The notes: generated by a model not told the origin, from the sequence alone. DNA of 64,000 nt from Anagrus nilaparvatae (GCA_022575985.1 JAKSXM010000129.1:1511501-1575500), one strand, 5' to 3'; shown: positions 11,814-21,956, counted from the stretch's first letter. A program made the numbers and translations.

Positions 11814-12918
11814 TTACATTTTATATACGGATGTACCCCGTTTTTGTACCCTACACCGGAATTTATATATATGTTTTTCAATAATATTTTCATCAAAATT
11901 TTCATCAGTTTTAATTTTTGGATCTATGATATACAACAAATCTTTAGCCCGTAATTCAGATTTAAAGTAATCCATAAAATATTCAAATCTCATCTTATAA
12001 GTTAATTTATAATCTCGTCTTGAACTATTATCAGGCGGAGATAAATTATATTTAAACACTTCTTTTATATCATTTAAAATTGTCTCGTCTTTATTTGAAG
12101 TATTATTATTTGTAGAACTTATCTTTTTAATTTCGTTAGTTATAAAACTTATAATTTCAGTACTGTTAAAAAGGTTAAAACTATCAGGTCCAAGAGTTGA
12201 ATTAAATATAGTCATGCTTTCATTACTCAACTTATCTTCTAATCTTACCTGATTATTATTTCCCCTCTCATTGAGGTTGGCTACCTGACTATTATCCGCT
12301 CTGTTAAGTTTGTTAGCCTGATTTATGACAACTTCGAATCTCTTATTAGTTAATACGTCTAGATTTCCTAGTTTATTTATAGGATTTTCTAACGCATCTA
12401 TTTTTTTTTCTACTATCTCTTCTAAACTTTTTATAGCTTCTTTGTCAACTTCTATTATAACATCCATCTTTTCACAGATGTTATCTATACATATATTATA
12501 CAGTTCTTTTATTTTTAATAAGTTTTCATCATATACTCGTCGAATCTCATCTATCTCACGTCTATAATATGAAACTTTAAAGTTATTATAAATTGTTTTT
12601 CCTGAACCTTTATTATTTTTCAGCTGAATATTACATTTTTCAATATTTTTTATAATAGGTATACCTTTAGTGTCGGCGATCTTTTTACTCTCATCTACCA
12701 CTTCTAAATTTTTCTAATAGTCATATCTATTTAATTCCTCAAAATTCTCATGACTCGTATCTAAATTTTTATTATCTAAAATCTCATCTCTCTTATCAAC
12801 CCTATCCCTAATATGTTGCTGAATTTTTAGAAGTAAAAATAGTTTTTCCTCTAATAGTTATTCTGCTTCTATAACTTCAGCTACTAATTTACACTCTTCA
12901 TCTGTTGTATCGGTTTTG
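11814..12918 (-). pseudogene. Unrecognised coiled-coil frame, possibly gag-like
   Basis: One reading frame runs about 365 codons with only two internal stops (near 12858 and 12716) and no frameshift. It starts after a plausible splice acceptor (TTTATTTTTTAG) at 12919. The protein is charged and helical (LLEEKLFLLLKIQQHIRDR, EIDEIRRVYDENLLKIKEL), then Asn-rich, and ends in a block (YKMRFEYFMDYFKSELRAKD, LLYIIDPKI) that loosely resembles the start of copia gag. No ATG is obvious at the 5' end. It lies between the copia LTRs in pol orientation, so a gag role is plausible, but I do not recognise the family. Confidence 0.4.
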
Positions 12919-13219
12919 CTAAAAAATAAATTAATACCTCTTAATCTAAATATTTATCAATTAAAGCTTCCAAATTTATTGTAATAAATATACTGAACAC
13001 AAGTATAATAAATTTTAGAAGTGAATGACCTCTTTTACTTCTGATAAAAAAAATGTATCCAAGGTCATTCTTGCAAATACATGAAACTTAATGAACTCAA
13101 TCAAATTCTACATATTTACAAACCAGCTTTAAGTTAAAATTTATTCATTAATATTTTTTTTTATTTTAATTTTGATTTTAATTATCAAAAAAAATGACGT
13201 CAAAAAAAATTAAACACAC

Positions 13220-13336
13220 CTATGGGATAAGATTTTCCGCTTTCGGTTACGAAACGGATTTTGTCTGCAACCATTCTAACCACAACCATTTCTCCAGGAC
13301 ACTCATCTTTAATATTTAATAACTCATATTAAGTTA
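13220..13336 (-). pseudogene. Possible exon with good splice donor
   Basis: A short minus-strand frame of normal amino acid composition (ECPGEMVVVRMVADKIRF, ESGKSYPIG) ends at CCCATAG followed by GTGTGT, a reasonable donor. It is in the same orientation as the coiled-coil frame at 11814-12918, and the ~300 bp between them begins GT and ends AG. Its composition differs sharply from the surrounding homopolymer-rich DNA. Family unknown. Confidence 0.4.
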
Positions 13337-14148
13337 AGAGGAAAATATCAAGGTGTTTATCTAAAAAAAAATTTATAAATTTTATAAATTTAATATCATT
13401 CAAATTTTATTTGATTAAAATAAAATTAAACATTCACTCCAAATAATCACATCTATTAATATAAAAAATTTATACTCATACACACAGATCATCTGTATGT
13501 ATAATTTTAAATATAGCTGCCAATATTTAAAAAAAATTCCTGAAAATAAAATAAAATTATTCGTGTTCAAAATCGTGTATACGCCCCATCATATAGAACA
13601 AATATGTACACGAGCATACACTGAAATTAAAAAATAATTAAATTTTCTCATCATTTTAATATTGTAAGTACTTACACACACATGAGCATTTACACACATA
13701 AATCTAACCTCAAAATTTTCACATTATTAAAAAAAAATTATTTAATTTTTTTTTATATTTCATTTAAAAAAAATTATCGCATTAAATCATCTTTTTTTCT
13801 ATTATTAAAAGGATCATAACAAAATATTGTTTTCTTTTTAAAAAAATGTAAAAAAAATTAACCTAAAATGTATCATCAAATCAATTTTTAATTCAAGTTT
13901 TACTTACCAAAAAAAAGATCACGTCTAAATGTTAAATTTTGTTTCTAAAAACAAATTCAAAAAAAAAAACCTAAAAAAATGACTTTTTGAAATAAAATTT
14001 TATTATTATGATTATTATTTTTTTATAACAAAAATAACCATAAAATCTCATTAAAAAAAATTGCATGCATTTTGTGGAAAATAATAAATTTCATGAAAAT
14101 AAATAAACTCATCTATGCCAGCCATCTATTATTTATGCTAAAATTATA

Positions 14149-14151
<3 letters not shown>
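13337..14151. other. AT-rich copia-internal sequence
   Basis: Extremely AT-rich, with short words such as CACACACATGAGCA. I see no gene. Its right edge, AAATTATAATA, is the junction with the poly(A) tail of the R1-clade element. Confidence 0.5.

Positions 14152-14200
<49 letters not shown>
14152..14200 (-). other. Poly(A) tail of the R1-clade element
   Basis: 49 T residues on the plus strand mark the 3' end of the reverse-transcribed element. AAATTATAATA lies beyond it in the target DNA. Confidence 0.9.
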
Positions 14201-14201
<1 letters not shown>

Positions 14202-14240
14202 TCAAGGGAATCTTGTGAATCTTACATCAGCCATGGAGTG

Positions 14241-14330
14241 TTTGCGGGCCTTAAAGGCCCGCAAATTTCCATGACCGCCCAGTTGCACAAAGTGTACAAC
14301 TGGGAGACCACCGGCGAACGCGGTCGCCGG
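14241..14330 (-). other. Three consecutive stem-loops in the R1-element 3' UTR
   Basis: 14241-14265 has 12-bp arms TTTGCGGGCCTT/AAGGCCCGCAAA around one base, extended by an outer CATGGA/TCCATG pair. 14278-14303 pairs CCCAGTTG with CAACTGGG. 14311-14330 pairs CCGGCGA with TCGCCGG. They lie within the last ~180 nt before poly(A), where non-LTR reverse transcriptases commonly recognise their RNA. That role is inferred. Confidence 0.75.
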
Positions 14331-14487
14331 CTACGCCCCAGATTCTTACTGGATAAACACACTATAAACCCCCCTGCGCTTGTTTGCCCCAAACCGGAAC
14401 TCCCTTTTCAGGTATAACTTCAGTTTGGGACGCGCAGCCTAGGCAACTGGCCGCTGCCTTCCCCCAGCCTAGTGACAGGAGAGCAAT

Positions 14488-17481
14488 CTACGATAGAAAT
14501 CCCTCCTCCTTTTTCTTCAACAAGGTGGCCCTTACGTACTCTGCTACTTTGTTCCAATTTTCAGAACTCCGTAGCATTTCCGGAACCACCTTCTCTGGCC
14601 TCCAAATCGGGAAGGGCGGGCGCCCTTCCGAGTAGCGCACACATTCAAAGAAAGTGTGCTCCACTGTATCCTTCTCGCCTGGGCAGTGCAAGCACTCCTC
14701 TGTTGCCACCTTATGCCAATGTTTCAACATTGCACGGAAATACCCGTGTCCAGTTAAGAATTGGGTGAGGTAAAAATCCACCTCCCCATGTTGTCGTCCA
14801 GTCCATGCCTGCAGATCTGAAATCAGTCTGCGCGTCCATCGGGCATTTTTCTCTTCCTCCTTTTTCCAACGTTCCTGCCATTTTTCCATAGAGCTGGAGC
14901 GGGCGCGAGTGGATGCCACTTCGCGGTCCTCTACACTATCGTAAATGTATTTCCGCTCCAACGCTAGCAGGTCGATGGGTATGACCGATGCTACTACCTG
15001 GATCGCTTCGAGCGATACCGTATGGTACGCGCAGGCGATCCTCAGGGCCGCTTGCCGCTGCACAGACGATATTTTATGTCTGTACTTGGCAAATTTGGTG
15101 ATATCCGCCCAGATCTCAGATCCAAAAAGCAGGACAGAGTTGACAACGGACATCAACAATCTTCGCTTCCCGGGTTTGGGCCCTCCTATGTTGGCCATGA
15201 GCCTTGACAAGGAGGATGCGATCGACGCGGCCTTCTCACTCGACCTCTGAAATTGTTCCCAGAAGTTCAGCTTGTTATCAAGCAGAACTCCCAGGTACTT
15301 AACCGATGTCTTGGCTTGGATCGTGTGAGGGTTTCCACCATCATCGACATTTACATCGATGTCCGTGGAAATTGTTGTTCGACGGGTCAGCAGTACGATC
15401 TCCGTTTTTGGGATCGCGAGCTGGAGCCCGTGCTCGCCCATCCAGAGGTTGATCTGTCTCATGACTAGATTCAACCTCTCCTGGGTTACCTGCATGTCCC
15501 TGCCAGTGATGGTCAGAGCCACGTCGTCCGCGTACCCGATCAGAGAAGCTCCTTCCGGGAGGTGAACGCGCAACAGGCCATCGTAAAAGGCATTCCACAG
15601 GTCTGGTCCGAGAACCGAACCTTGGGCAATGCCCGCACTCAGAACCCTCTGTCGCCTGCCATCGAGCGTGTCGTAGAGCAGTCTCCGGTCCCGTAGGTAG
15701 TCCTTTATTACGTTACCCAGATACCTGGGTATCCGGAAATCGTACTCGAGAGACCGGATCATGTCATCCCACCTGGCCGAATTGAAAGCGTTTTTGACGT
15801 CCAACGTTACAAGAAGGACGTCTTTGCGAATTGCAGGCCGCTTTTCCCTCTCAGCCTCTACGGTATCCACGACACGCCGGATGGCGTCTATCGTGGAATG
15901 CCCCTCACAAAATCCATACTGCTCCTCAGAAAGGCCACCGCCCTCCTCGATAGCTCTTCTCAACCTTGCCCGGAGCATGCTCTCCATCACCTTTCCGATG
16001 GTGTTTAACATGCACAAGGGTCTGTAAGATGATGGAGAGTCCGGGGCTCCACCTTTACCCTTGTTTAAGAGCACGAGACGTGCCACCTTCCACTGCTTTG
16101 GAAACACTCCCGCCACCAAGCATGCATTGAACATGCTTAACAGGATACCGGGGATTATTTTGACCGCTCGTTTGAGCACTTCCGCTGGTATCCCGTCCGG
16201 CCCCGGCGCCTTGCCATTTTTCATTGCCTTGATGGCCTTCACCATCTCGTCCTCGCTGAATAACGGCACTTCCTCCCTGGGTATCGCCTCTACCGGGTTT
16301 TCCCGGATAGGCCGCTCAGGGAAGAGAGCGCCGATGATTCGTTCGGTCGACACTGCGTCCATCATGTTGTCAGACCCCCGGTTCAACTTGCCCATTACGA
16401 CTTTGTAACCAAGACCCCAGGGGTCTTTGTTTACATCCTCGCGTAATGAACGCAGGCATCGAGCCTTGCTTTGACGGATAGCTTTGGCCAGCCGGTGTTT
16501 AGCATCCTTGTGTTCCTGGGAAAGTGCAGCAGCCTCGGGCCTGTCCCGTGCTCTTTGCGCCCGTCTACGCGTCCTGTGGCACTCCTTGCGGAGCTCCGCT
16601 ATTTCGGAAGTCCACCAGTAAACTGGCTTTCTCCCTTTCCAGGGCCTTCGACGAGGCATAGAGGCGTCACACGCCCCTCGCAATAGAGACGTTACTTTCT
16701 TGACTAAGATTTCAGCCTCGCGGGGACCTGTAGCCTCTCCATGCCAAGCAGGGACGGACGAAGACTCCATTCGAAGATACTCTTCGAACTTGTCCTCGTC
16801 CATCTTTGGTACATTCCAACCCAAGGGACGCCTCTTGTACGGAGGCCGTTGGGAGGTTCCCTCAAGCACCCGGAACGTGATGTAATGATGGTCGCTACCA
16901 TTGTAACCATCCATCACCGTCCATTCGCCGATTCTCCCAGACGCACCTTCTGTTGCGAAGGTTATGTCTGGGATAGAGGCACCCCAACCTGCCCTCTCGT
17001 AGGTGGGCCGGTTTCCTCTATTCTGGACCACTAGTTTGCATCTAGTGGCCATTTCCAGTACCTGCTGTCCCCTAGGATTGGTCGTCGGCATGCCCCATTC
17101 TAAGGCCCTAGCGTTAAAGTCTCCAGCAAGGATAACGCTTCCAGTTACCGTCCGAACCGTGTTCTCGATGCTGGCCAGCTTTGTAGCCAGCACTTCCGAA
17201 CTATCGTTTGGGGAGAGGTAACAACTTATATAAGTTGTCTCCCCGCACGTGACCCAAACGTGGCAATTGCCTTTCCCTTTTTTGGTCAAGGTCGTTTGGG
17301 CTCTACCCCGGAGCCATATGGCGCAGCAGCCAGTGTCATCGGTTAGCCAGTATTTGTGGTTCATGTTGTATGATTGCTCGCTTAGTAAGAGGATATTTGA
17401 ATCCTCTTCGCGAGCAATCTGTTCCAACAAAGCACCAGCTTGCCGGGCTTGGTTCATGTTCCCTTGTAGAACCTTGATCAT
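14488..17481 (-). CDS. R1-clade ORF2: endonuclease and reverse transcriptase
   Basis: About 997 residues if it starts at the ATG (17481-17479) that overlaps the ORF1 stop as ATGA. The N-terminal APE-type endonuclease shows LQGNMNQARQAGALLEQ, LLLSEQ (catalytic Glu), GDFNARALEWG and GSDHHYITF. The central RT shows WKVARLVLLNKGKGG, SYRPLCMLNTIGKVME, VTLDVKNAFNSARW, GIAQGSVLGPDLWN and the active site IGYADDVALT. The C-terminus has a CCHC motif, CLHCPGEKDTVEHTFFEC. The product would nick target DNA and prime reverse transcription of the element RNA. No stop or frameshift is seen. One oddity is GFCEGHST, where an Arg is commoner in place of Cys. Likely translated by termination-reinitiation after ORF1. 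Confidence 0.93.
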   Translation of the reverse strand: MIKVLQGNMNQARQAGALLEQIAREEDSNILLLSEQSYNMNHKYWLTDDTGCCAIWLRGRAQTTLTKKGKGNCHVWVTCGETTYISCYLSPNDSSEVLATKLASIENTVRTVTGSVILAGDFNARALEWGMPTTNPRGQQVLEMATRCKLVVQNRGNRPTYERAGWGASIPDITFATEGASGRIGEWTVMDGYNGSDHHYITFRVLEGTSQRPPYKRRPLGWNVPKMDEDKFEEYLRMESSSVPAWHGEATGPREAEILVKKVTSLLRGACDASMPRRRPWKGRKPVYWWTSEIAELRKECHRTRRRAQRARDRPEAAALSQEHKDAKHRLAKAIRQSKARCLRSLREDVNKDPWGLGYKVVMGKLNRGSDNMMDAVSTERIIGALFPERPIRENPVEAIPREEVPLFSEDEMVKAIKAMKNGKAPGPDGIPAEVLKRAVKIIPGILLSMFNACLVAGVFPKQWKVARLVLLNKGKGGAPDSPSSYRPLCMLNTIGKVMESMLRARLRRAIEEGGGLSEEQYGFCEGHSTIDAIRRVVDTVEAEREKRPAIRKDVLLVTLDVKNAFNSARWDDMIRSLEYDFRIPRYLGNVIKDYLRDRRLLYDTLDGRRQRVLSAGIAQGSVLGPDLWNAFYDGLLRVHLPEGASLIGYADDVALTITGRDMQVTQERLNLVMRQINLWMGEHGLQLAIPKTEIVLLTRRTTISTDIDVNVDDGGNPHTIQAKTSVKYLGVLLDNKLNFWEQFQRSSEKAASIASSLSRLMANIGGPKPGKRRLLMSVVNSVLLFGSEIWADITKFAKYRHKISSVQRQAALRIACAYHTVSLEAIQVVASVIPIDLLALERKYIYDSVEDREVASTRARSSSMEKWQERWKKEEEKNARWTRRLISDLQAWTGRQHGEVDFYLTQFLTGHGYFRAMLKHWHKVATEECLHCPGEKDTVEHTFFECVRYSEGRPPFPIWRPEKVVPEMLRSSENWNKVAEYVRATLLKKKEEGFLS
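17478..17481 (-). promoter_or_regulatory. ATGA stop-start overlap between ORF1 and ORF2
   Basis: On the minus strand the ORF1 stop TGA and the ORF2 start ATG share TG within ATGA. Such overlaps in R1-clade elements are associated with coupled termination and reinitiation. This decides the ORF2 start; the frame is also open upstream with no other ATG. Confidence 0.85.
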
Positions 17482-19460
17482 TTTCGATGACACTTATTCC
17501 TCGCCACAGCCAGAGCCTCACGGTAGCTGGGGCAGTTTCCTTCTCCGGCATATTGTTCCGTAGAGCACTTGTCGTCCCTATTCTTGCACAGGAAACACTC
17601 GGGTGTTTCCTTCTTGCATTCTGTTCTTTTGTGGCCATCCATGCCACATTTGAGACATGCTTTTCTACGGTCTGGGCCTTTGCAGATATACTGATTATGT
17701 CCATAGCCCAGACACTTAAAGCAGCGCCTTGCATCTGCTCGAAGGCGCACTCTGTTCAAAGCCCATCCAATTTGGATTTTCCCTTTTTTGGCTAGGCGGA
17801 GAGCATCAACTTCGAGTAATTCCACCACAGCCATCTGACTCATTGTGCCTTTGGTTTTGAAAATGGTAACCAGGAGGTTTTTCCCGTTTTCAATACCTAT
17901 CGCCTTGGCGACCGCCTCCTGGATCTCCTGTTCTTTCGTGACTCCATCTAAATCTCGAATTTCGAGTTTGAGCATGGGGATCATGTCCCGAACGTTCGAA
18001 TCAGGGCCCGTTACCGCTTGAACTGCTTCCTGCAGTTTGCCGGAGTCCAATATCGACTCCAGCTCGATGAGGACGCTGCCGCCTTGCGTCTTGCGGATTC
18101 GATGGACTTTAGCCCCCGAATCTTCAAGCTGGACGTTCTTCTTAATACTGAGAAGAGTTTCCTCGTATGTATGGCCTGCTGCTGGTTTTATAAGTAAGGC
18201 CTCCATCCTCTTTTTGTACCTACGCCTACTCGGCTTGGTACTGACCGTTTCAGCAGGCCTTTTTGGCTGCTGAGTATTCTTCTTCTTAGCTTTCTGCTTC
18301 TTTTTGGGTTTTTCCCAGGTATTCACTTTATTGGGTGTTTTTTCTACCTGAGCCTGTTTTTGCAACTGGCTTGGGATTTCAGTTACCTGGTTTCCCTGTT
18401 GAAGCTGCAGCTTTTTTTGTTTTTTCCTCCTTTTTTTTTCGGCCTTGCTGATCCTTTTGGGACCGTTTGCATTATTTTGCTTACGTGAATTGTCTTGCTC
18501 ACGTAAACTGTCTTGGTCCTCTTCCGAAATTTGAGTTTCCATTGGAGACTCGTCTACCTGAGGGTGGTTTGTCAATTTCACTAGATCATGGTGATCAGTG
18601 GAAGACCGATCGAGAGCCGTTGCGTTCGGCTTCGATTTATCCGACCCTTCTTGGTTTTTTCTTTCTTCTAATGAGCGTTTTGCACGCCATTCCTTCTGTC
18701 TCTTTTGCTGCTGCTGGAGCTTCTCACGTTGCTCTTGAAGCCTCTTTCTGTTTTCTTCTTCCTGGAGCACTTTTTTCCTCTTTCTTTGCCCTTGTAGCTC
18801 CTTCCTGTTTTTCTCAGTTATTGAGAGCTCTACATTTTGTATTCCCTGATCGAATTCAGACAGTTCTTCATTCGATTGGGTAACCTCGTTCATCTTTTTC
18901 CCCGTGTTCCCCCCGTTGCCTGGTGAGCTCTCGGGAGATGATGTCGGGCGGGGCCTTTTAAGCGAGCCTTTCCCGTTCATTTCTTTAAGGAGGGCTTCAT
19001 ATATCGCAGATACTGCTTTAGTTTGCTGCTCCTTAATCAATACCAGCTGCTCCACTACGCTGGCAAACTTCCGAACTCCATTTTTTATCACCATGCTCGC
19101 GTTCTTCTGAACATAGCCGAACTGATACTCCATTTCGATTATGGCCTCCAGAAGTTTGCCGTAATATCCCTTTTCAGCAATAAAGCCTTCTTTTACAGTA
19201 TCCAGACCTTTAGCTGCCTGGGTTTCTTTGAAGGCTTGTTGGACATCGCTATATTTTGCAAGAATATCCTGCATACCATCATTTTCCATGAGCCGAGATA
19301 ATCGAGTGCTCCATCTAGGCGTCACTTTGAGCTTATCCCGCCTCATTTGTTCTACTGGGTCAGCTTCGTTTGAGTTTGTTAGGGCTAGGGGGCCCTGTTG
19401 GTTGTTGTTCATTTGCGGTCCCTGCACGCTTTGAACCTGTTCATTATTGTTTTGCTTCAT
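17478..19460 (-). CDS. R1-clade ORF1: gag-like nucleic-acid-binding protein
   Basis: 660 residues starting at a true ATG. The first half is polar. Around the middle is a long charged Gln/Lys/Glu-rich segment (ENRKRLQEQREKLQQQQKR) likely to form coiled coil. Basic linkers follow (KAEKKRRKKQKKLQLQQ, KKKQKAKKKN), and the C-terminus carries zinc knuckles at about residues 580-593 (CFKCLGYGHNQYIC) and 602-615 (CLKCGMDGHKRTEC), then CFLCKNRDDKC. This is the standard ORF1 architecture of R1/Jockey elements, whose product coats element RNA. Its stop codon TGA shares bases with the ORF2 ATG. It is intact. Confidence 0.92.
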   Translation of the reverse strand: MKQNNNEQVQSVQGPQMNNNQQGPLALTNSNEADPVEQMRRDKLKVTPRWSTRLSRLMENDGMQDILAKYSDVQQAFKETQAAKGLDTVKEGFIAEKGYYGKLLEAIIEMEYQFGYVQKNASMVIKNGVRKFASVVEQLVLIKEQQTKAVSAIYEALLKEMNGKGSLKRPRPTSSPESSPGNGGNTGKKMNEVTQSNEELSEFDQGIQNVELSITEKNRKELQGQRKRKKVLQEEENRKRLQEQREKLQQQQKRQKEWRAKRSLEERKNQEGSDKSKPNATALDRSSTDHHDLVKLTNHPQVDESPMETQISEEDQDSLREQDNSRKQNNANGPKRISKAEKKRRKKQKKLQLQQGNQVTEIPSQLQKQAQVEKTPNKVNTWEKPKKKQKAKKKNTQQPKRPAETVSTKPSRRRYKKRMEALLIKPAAGHTYEETLLSIKKNVQLEDSGAKVHRIRKTQGGSVLIELESILDSGKLQEAVQAVTGPDSNVRDMIPMLKLEIRDLDGVTKEQEIQEAVAKAIGIENGKNLLVTIFKTKGTMSQMAVVELLEVDALRLAKKGKIQIGWALNRVRLRADARRCFKCLGYGHNQYICKGPDRRKACLKCGMDGHKRTECKKETPECFLCKNRDDKCSTEQYAGEGNCPSYREALAVARNKCHRK

Positions 19461-20957
19461 CGTTATTTTTTAAAAATGTTTTCTCCTTCTAACCTGTTCT
19501 GTCTTGTGTGATTGAATGCGAAACGTAAAGCAGCCAATCAACGCGGTTGTCTCGCAATGGTCGGCCCCCCCAACCGGGTGTCCCCTAGCGTAGTGGCCTT
19601 GTGGAAAGCCCCCCGCTCCCCGCAGCAGGGCCCTACCCGGGCGCTACCCGGCACTACTACGGAAAACGAGATTATGCGCCGGCTGATAGAGCAGCCAGAC
19701 CTGTTAGCTAGACAGCTCCGGGCTCCTGTACTATCCGGCGGCCTGGAGGTGCAGTTCCCAGTTTTTGACCTGTACCCTCTACGGAGGTTGCCATCCCGAT
19801 TCGGGGGGCCGACCACCGCGAGCCGCGATGATCGGGGGCATTACGCCGTTTGGTTGATAACCTGTAAAAAGAGCTATTGTTAGTGTATCTGTAAATAAAA
19901 TTTAAAAAGAAAAAAGGTTGTAATTAGTGGAATTGGTGTTCGGTCTTTCACCGGTCAACGCCCTAGGTACCAGTCCCAGGGTGGCGGTCGATGTCAGTCC
20001 TGCAGATGGGAGGATATTCACCTTCGCTCCATGTCTGTCTAGCATCACACGGTCATTCTTGACCCGTCGTGTGGGCCGGGTGACAATTTGGTGGATTTTT
20101 ACCACTATGGTTGCTTACCATCTCGCGATATTCTAGCCCGTCGTGAGACAGGGGGAGAACTAATCTGGAAGTCACGTCTGAATGATCCAAAGACCCCCCA
20201 TAAGTTCATTCCAGAATAATGCCCCCAGCCAGAATCTTCGGGAACACATGACGGCTTTCTGCGGCACTTATTTGAGTGCACGATGGTACAAGTACCTAAT
20301 TAAGAAGCGAAGGCACAGAGCCCTGTTTATAAGGGCGGCCTAGATGTTCTCAGAGAGCTTGTCTAGTGTTGCGGAATATTCTGGCCGCACCTTCACACAT
20401 TACTAAACCAGAAAAAAATAAAACAACCTGCAGTCATGATTTAGCGGGACTCGCGACTACCTTTAATCGGCTACGTCGCTGTGCTCGAGGTGGGATTCTC
20501 CCATGCTAAGAGCCAATACGTCAGGCCTAAGGCAACCCTGTATGTGGCTTAAATCGCAATCGAGAAAACCTTGGAGCCCCTTTAATGTGCCTCTTCCTCA
20601 AGGATAGTTTAGGATAGCAGTCTGTGGCTGCATGCTTGTCAAGAATGCTCGAGGGAAAGACAAGGCATAAAACCCGGTTTATAGGGCAGCCTCAGTTATT
20701 CCAGAACTGCTTATAGCGTAACCATGAGCAGTCTGCGGCAATCCTAACATGGACGCATGGGGTACAGCATAGAGCATGTCCCTAGAGAAATGCAAGGCAT
20801 GAGACCCGATTTATAGGGCAGCCTCAGTTGTTCCAGAGAGCTATATCCTACATCCTTGATTCTAGTTCAACCTTGAAAAAAGGCGGCCTGAACCACCCTC
20901 CTCCTTCCTCAGCCTTATGAGGCTCCGGGCTTGGGACCGGTTTAGCGGAGTTAAAAA
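19461..20957 (-). other. 5' UTR of the R1-clade element
   Basis: About 1.5 kb of GC-rich noncoding DNA. Features seen: an inverted pair at about 19557-19575 and 19797-19817 (GGTCGGCCCCCC against GGGGGGCCGACC), three related blocks with TATAAA (20307-20844), and near the 5' edge GGTCCCAAGCCCGGAG and GAAGGAGGAGGGT on the minus strand, words I associate with the 5' UTR of R1-type elements. Short open frames on both strands are not supported as genes. The boundary near 20957, where AT-rich DNA starts, is approximate. Confidence 0.6.
20307..20844 (-). promoter_or_regulatory. Three related TATA-containing blocks in the R1 5' UTR
   Basis: Blocks of about 55-60 bp at 20307-20362, 20652-20712 and 20787-20844 share, on the minus strand, a CTC or TTCTGG start, GCTGCCC or GCCGCCC, TATAAA, a C/GGGG stretch and a TGCCTT word. 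The TATAAA motifs are at 20326-20331, 20678-20683 and 20810-20815. They look like repeated promoter monomers; activity is inferred. Confidence 0.55.
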
Positions 20958-21006
20958 AAAATTAATATTATAAAATTAAAATTATAATATTATTAATATT
21001 ATTATT
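20958..21006. repeat. ATT-rich microsatellite between the two R1 copies
   Basis: Imperfect ATT/AAT repeats separate the 5' end of the full-length minus copy from the start of the truncated plus copy. The same repeat flanks the tail of the plus copy at 21955. Confidence 0.8.
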
Positions 21007-21571
21007 AACGTAAACTTATTTATGATAGAAAAAATGAAGGCGACGTCGACCGTATCAGAGCGGAAGCTAGGAGGGATGTGATGCTGGAGTGGCAGACGCT
21101 CTGGAGGGATGGCACAGACAGCGCATGGACCAGGCGTCTCATAAAAGAGGTCGCGCCCTGGACTCAGAGAGGGCACGGAGAGGTAAACTACTTCTTGACA
21201 CAGTTCCTCAGTGGCCATGGGCTTTTCCAATCTTATCTCTTTAGGATGGGAAAGGTCGTGAGCCCTGAATGTGTATTCTGTCCCGACAAACGAGATGACG
21301 CGCGTCACACGTTTTTCGAGTGTGACCGCTGGATAACTAAAAGGAGAGCGCTGGAAGCAGAGGTTGAAGAAGTCACACCCGATAACATAGTCGGAAAAAT
21401 GCTCCAGAACGAGGAATCATGGAGCGTCGTGGCAAGGTACGTGGAGGAGATTTTGCGTACAAAAAAGTTATTGACGACACCCTAACTAGGAGCCGCGTGT
21501 AGGAGCAGTCAAATTAGACGGTTCTTGCACGCGGCACCAATGGGGGGATAATGGAGGACGTACAAGGATAT

Positions 21572-21602
<31 letters not shown>

Positions 21603-21917
21603 TATATATATTTATTTATTAATAAAGTTACTTATTTATCTAGTTGACGACAATGGTGAAATAACAAGAAGGAGAAAGAAAGGATCAATGGATAGAAGGA
21701 TCTTCAACCAAAGAAGATACATGGCCTTAAGTCAACCCGATGTAATGTGATAAACGGTTCCGGGCTGACTTGTATAAGGTATGATGAGGGGTGAGTTTAG
21801 TCGGTAAACATGGGGCAATGCATTCTTTGTAGAGTGCCTTGCCATCATGGAGTCCGACACTGTTCAGAACACCGGGTTCTGTTCGTGCGTAACGCATTCT
21901 CACCTCTCTGCCACTGT

Positions 21918-21954
<37 letters not shown>
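21007..21954 (+). pseudogene. 5'-truncated R1-clade element, ORF2 C-terminus plus 3' UTR
   Basis: The frame to 21485 encodes the C-terminus of a related ORF2: YDRKNEGDVDRIRAEAR, WTRRLIKEVAPW, GHGEVNYFLTQFLSGHG and a CCHC motif CVFCPDKRDDARHTFFEC, matching the minus-strand ORF2 block by block but clearly diverged. It begins abruptly, as 5'-truncated reverse transcripts do. A 3' UTR of about 430 bp contains a TTTA microsatellite (21571-21620) and the words GTTTAGTCGGTAAA and AGTCCGACACT, then a poly(A) of about 35 nt (21920-21954). It lies head to head with the full-length copy. The 3' UTR beyond the TTTA run could belong to a second element. Confidence 0.85.

Positions 21955-21956
<2 letters not shown>

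Larger units (their letters stand above)
14152..20957 (-). mobile_element. Full-length R1-clade non-LTR retrotransposon
   Basis: GC-richer than everything around it. Order on the minus strand: 5' UTR (20957-19461), ORF1 with zinc knuckles (19460-17478), ORF2 endonuclease/RT (17481-14488), 3' UTR with hairpins (14487-14201), 49-nt poly(A) (14200-14152). Two overlapping ORFs, an APE-type endonuclease and a C-terminal CCHC motif after the RT are characteristic of the R1/Jockey group; ORF2 details favour the R1 clade. Both ORFs are open throughout, so this copy looks young. It interrupts the copia element and abuts a plus-strand relative at 21007. The 5' limit near 20957 is an estimate. Confidence 0.85.

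Noticed and set aside
19512..19883. Plus-strand 123-codon GC-rich frame
   Set aside because: It lies in the R1 5' UTR, mirrors a minus-strand frame through an inverted repeat (both begin MVGPPNR), and has no recognisable domain.
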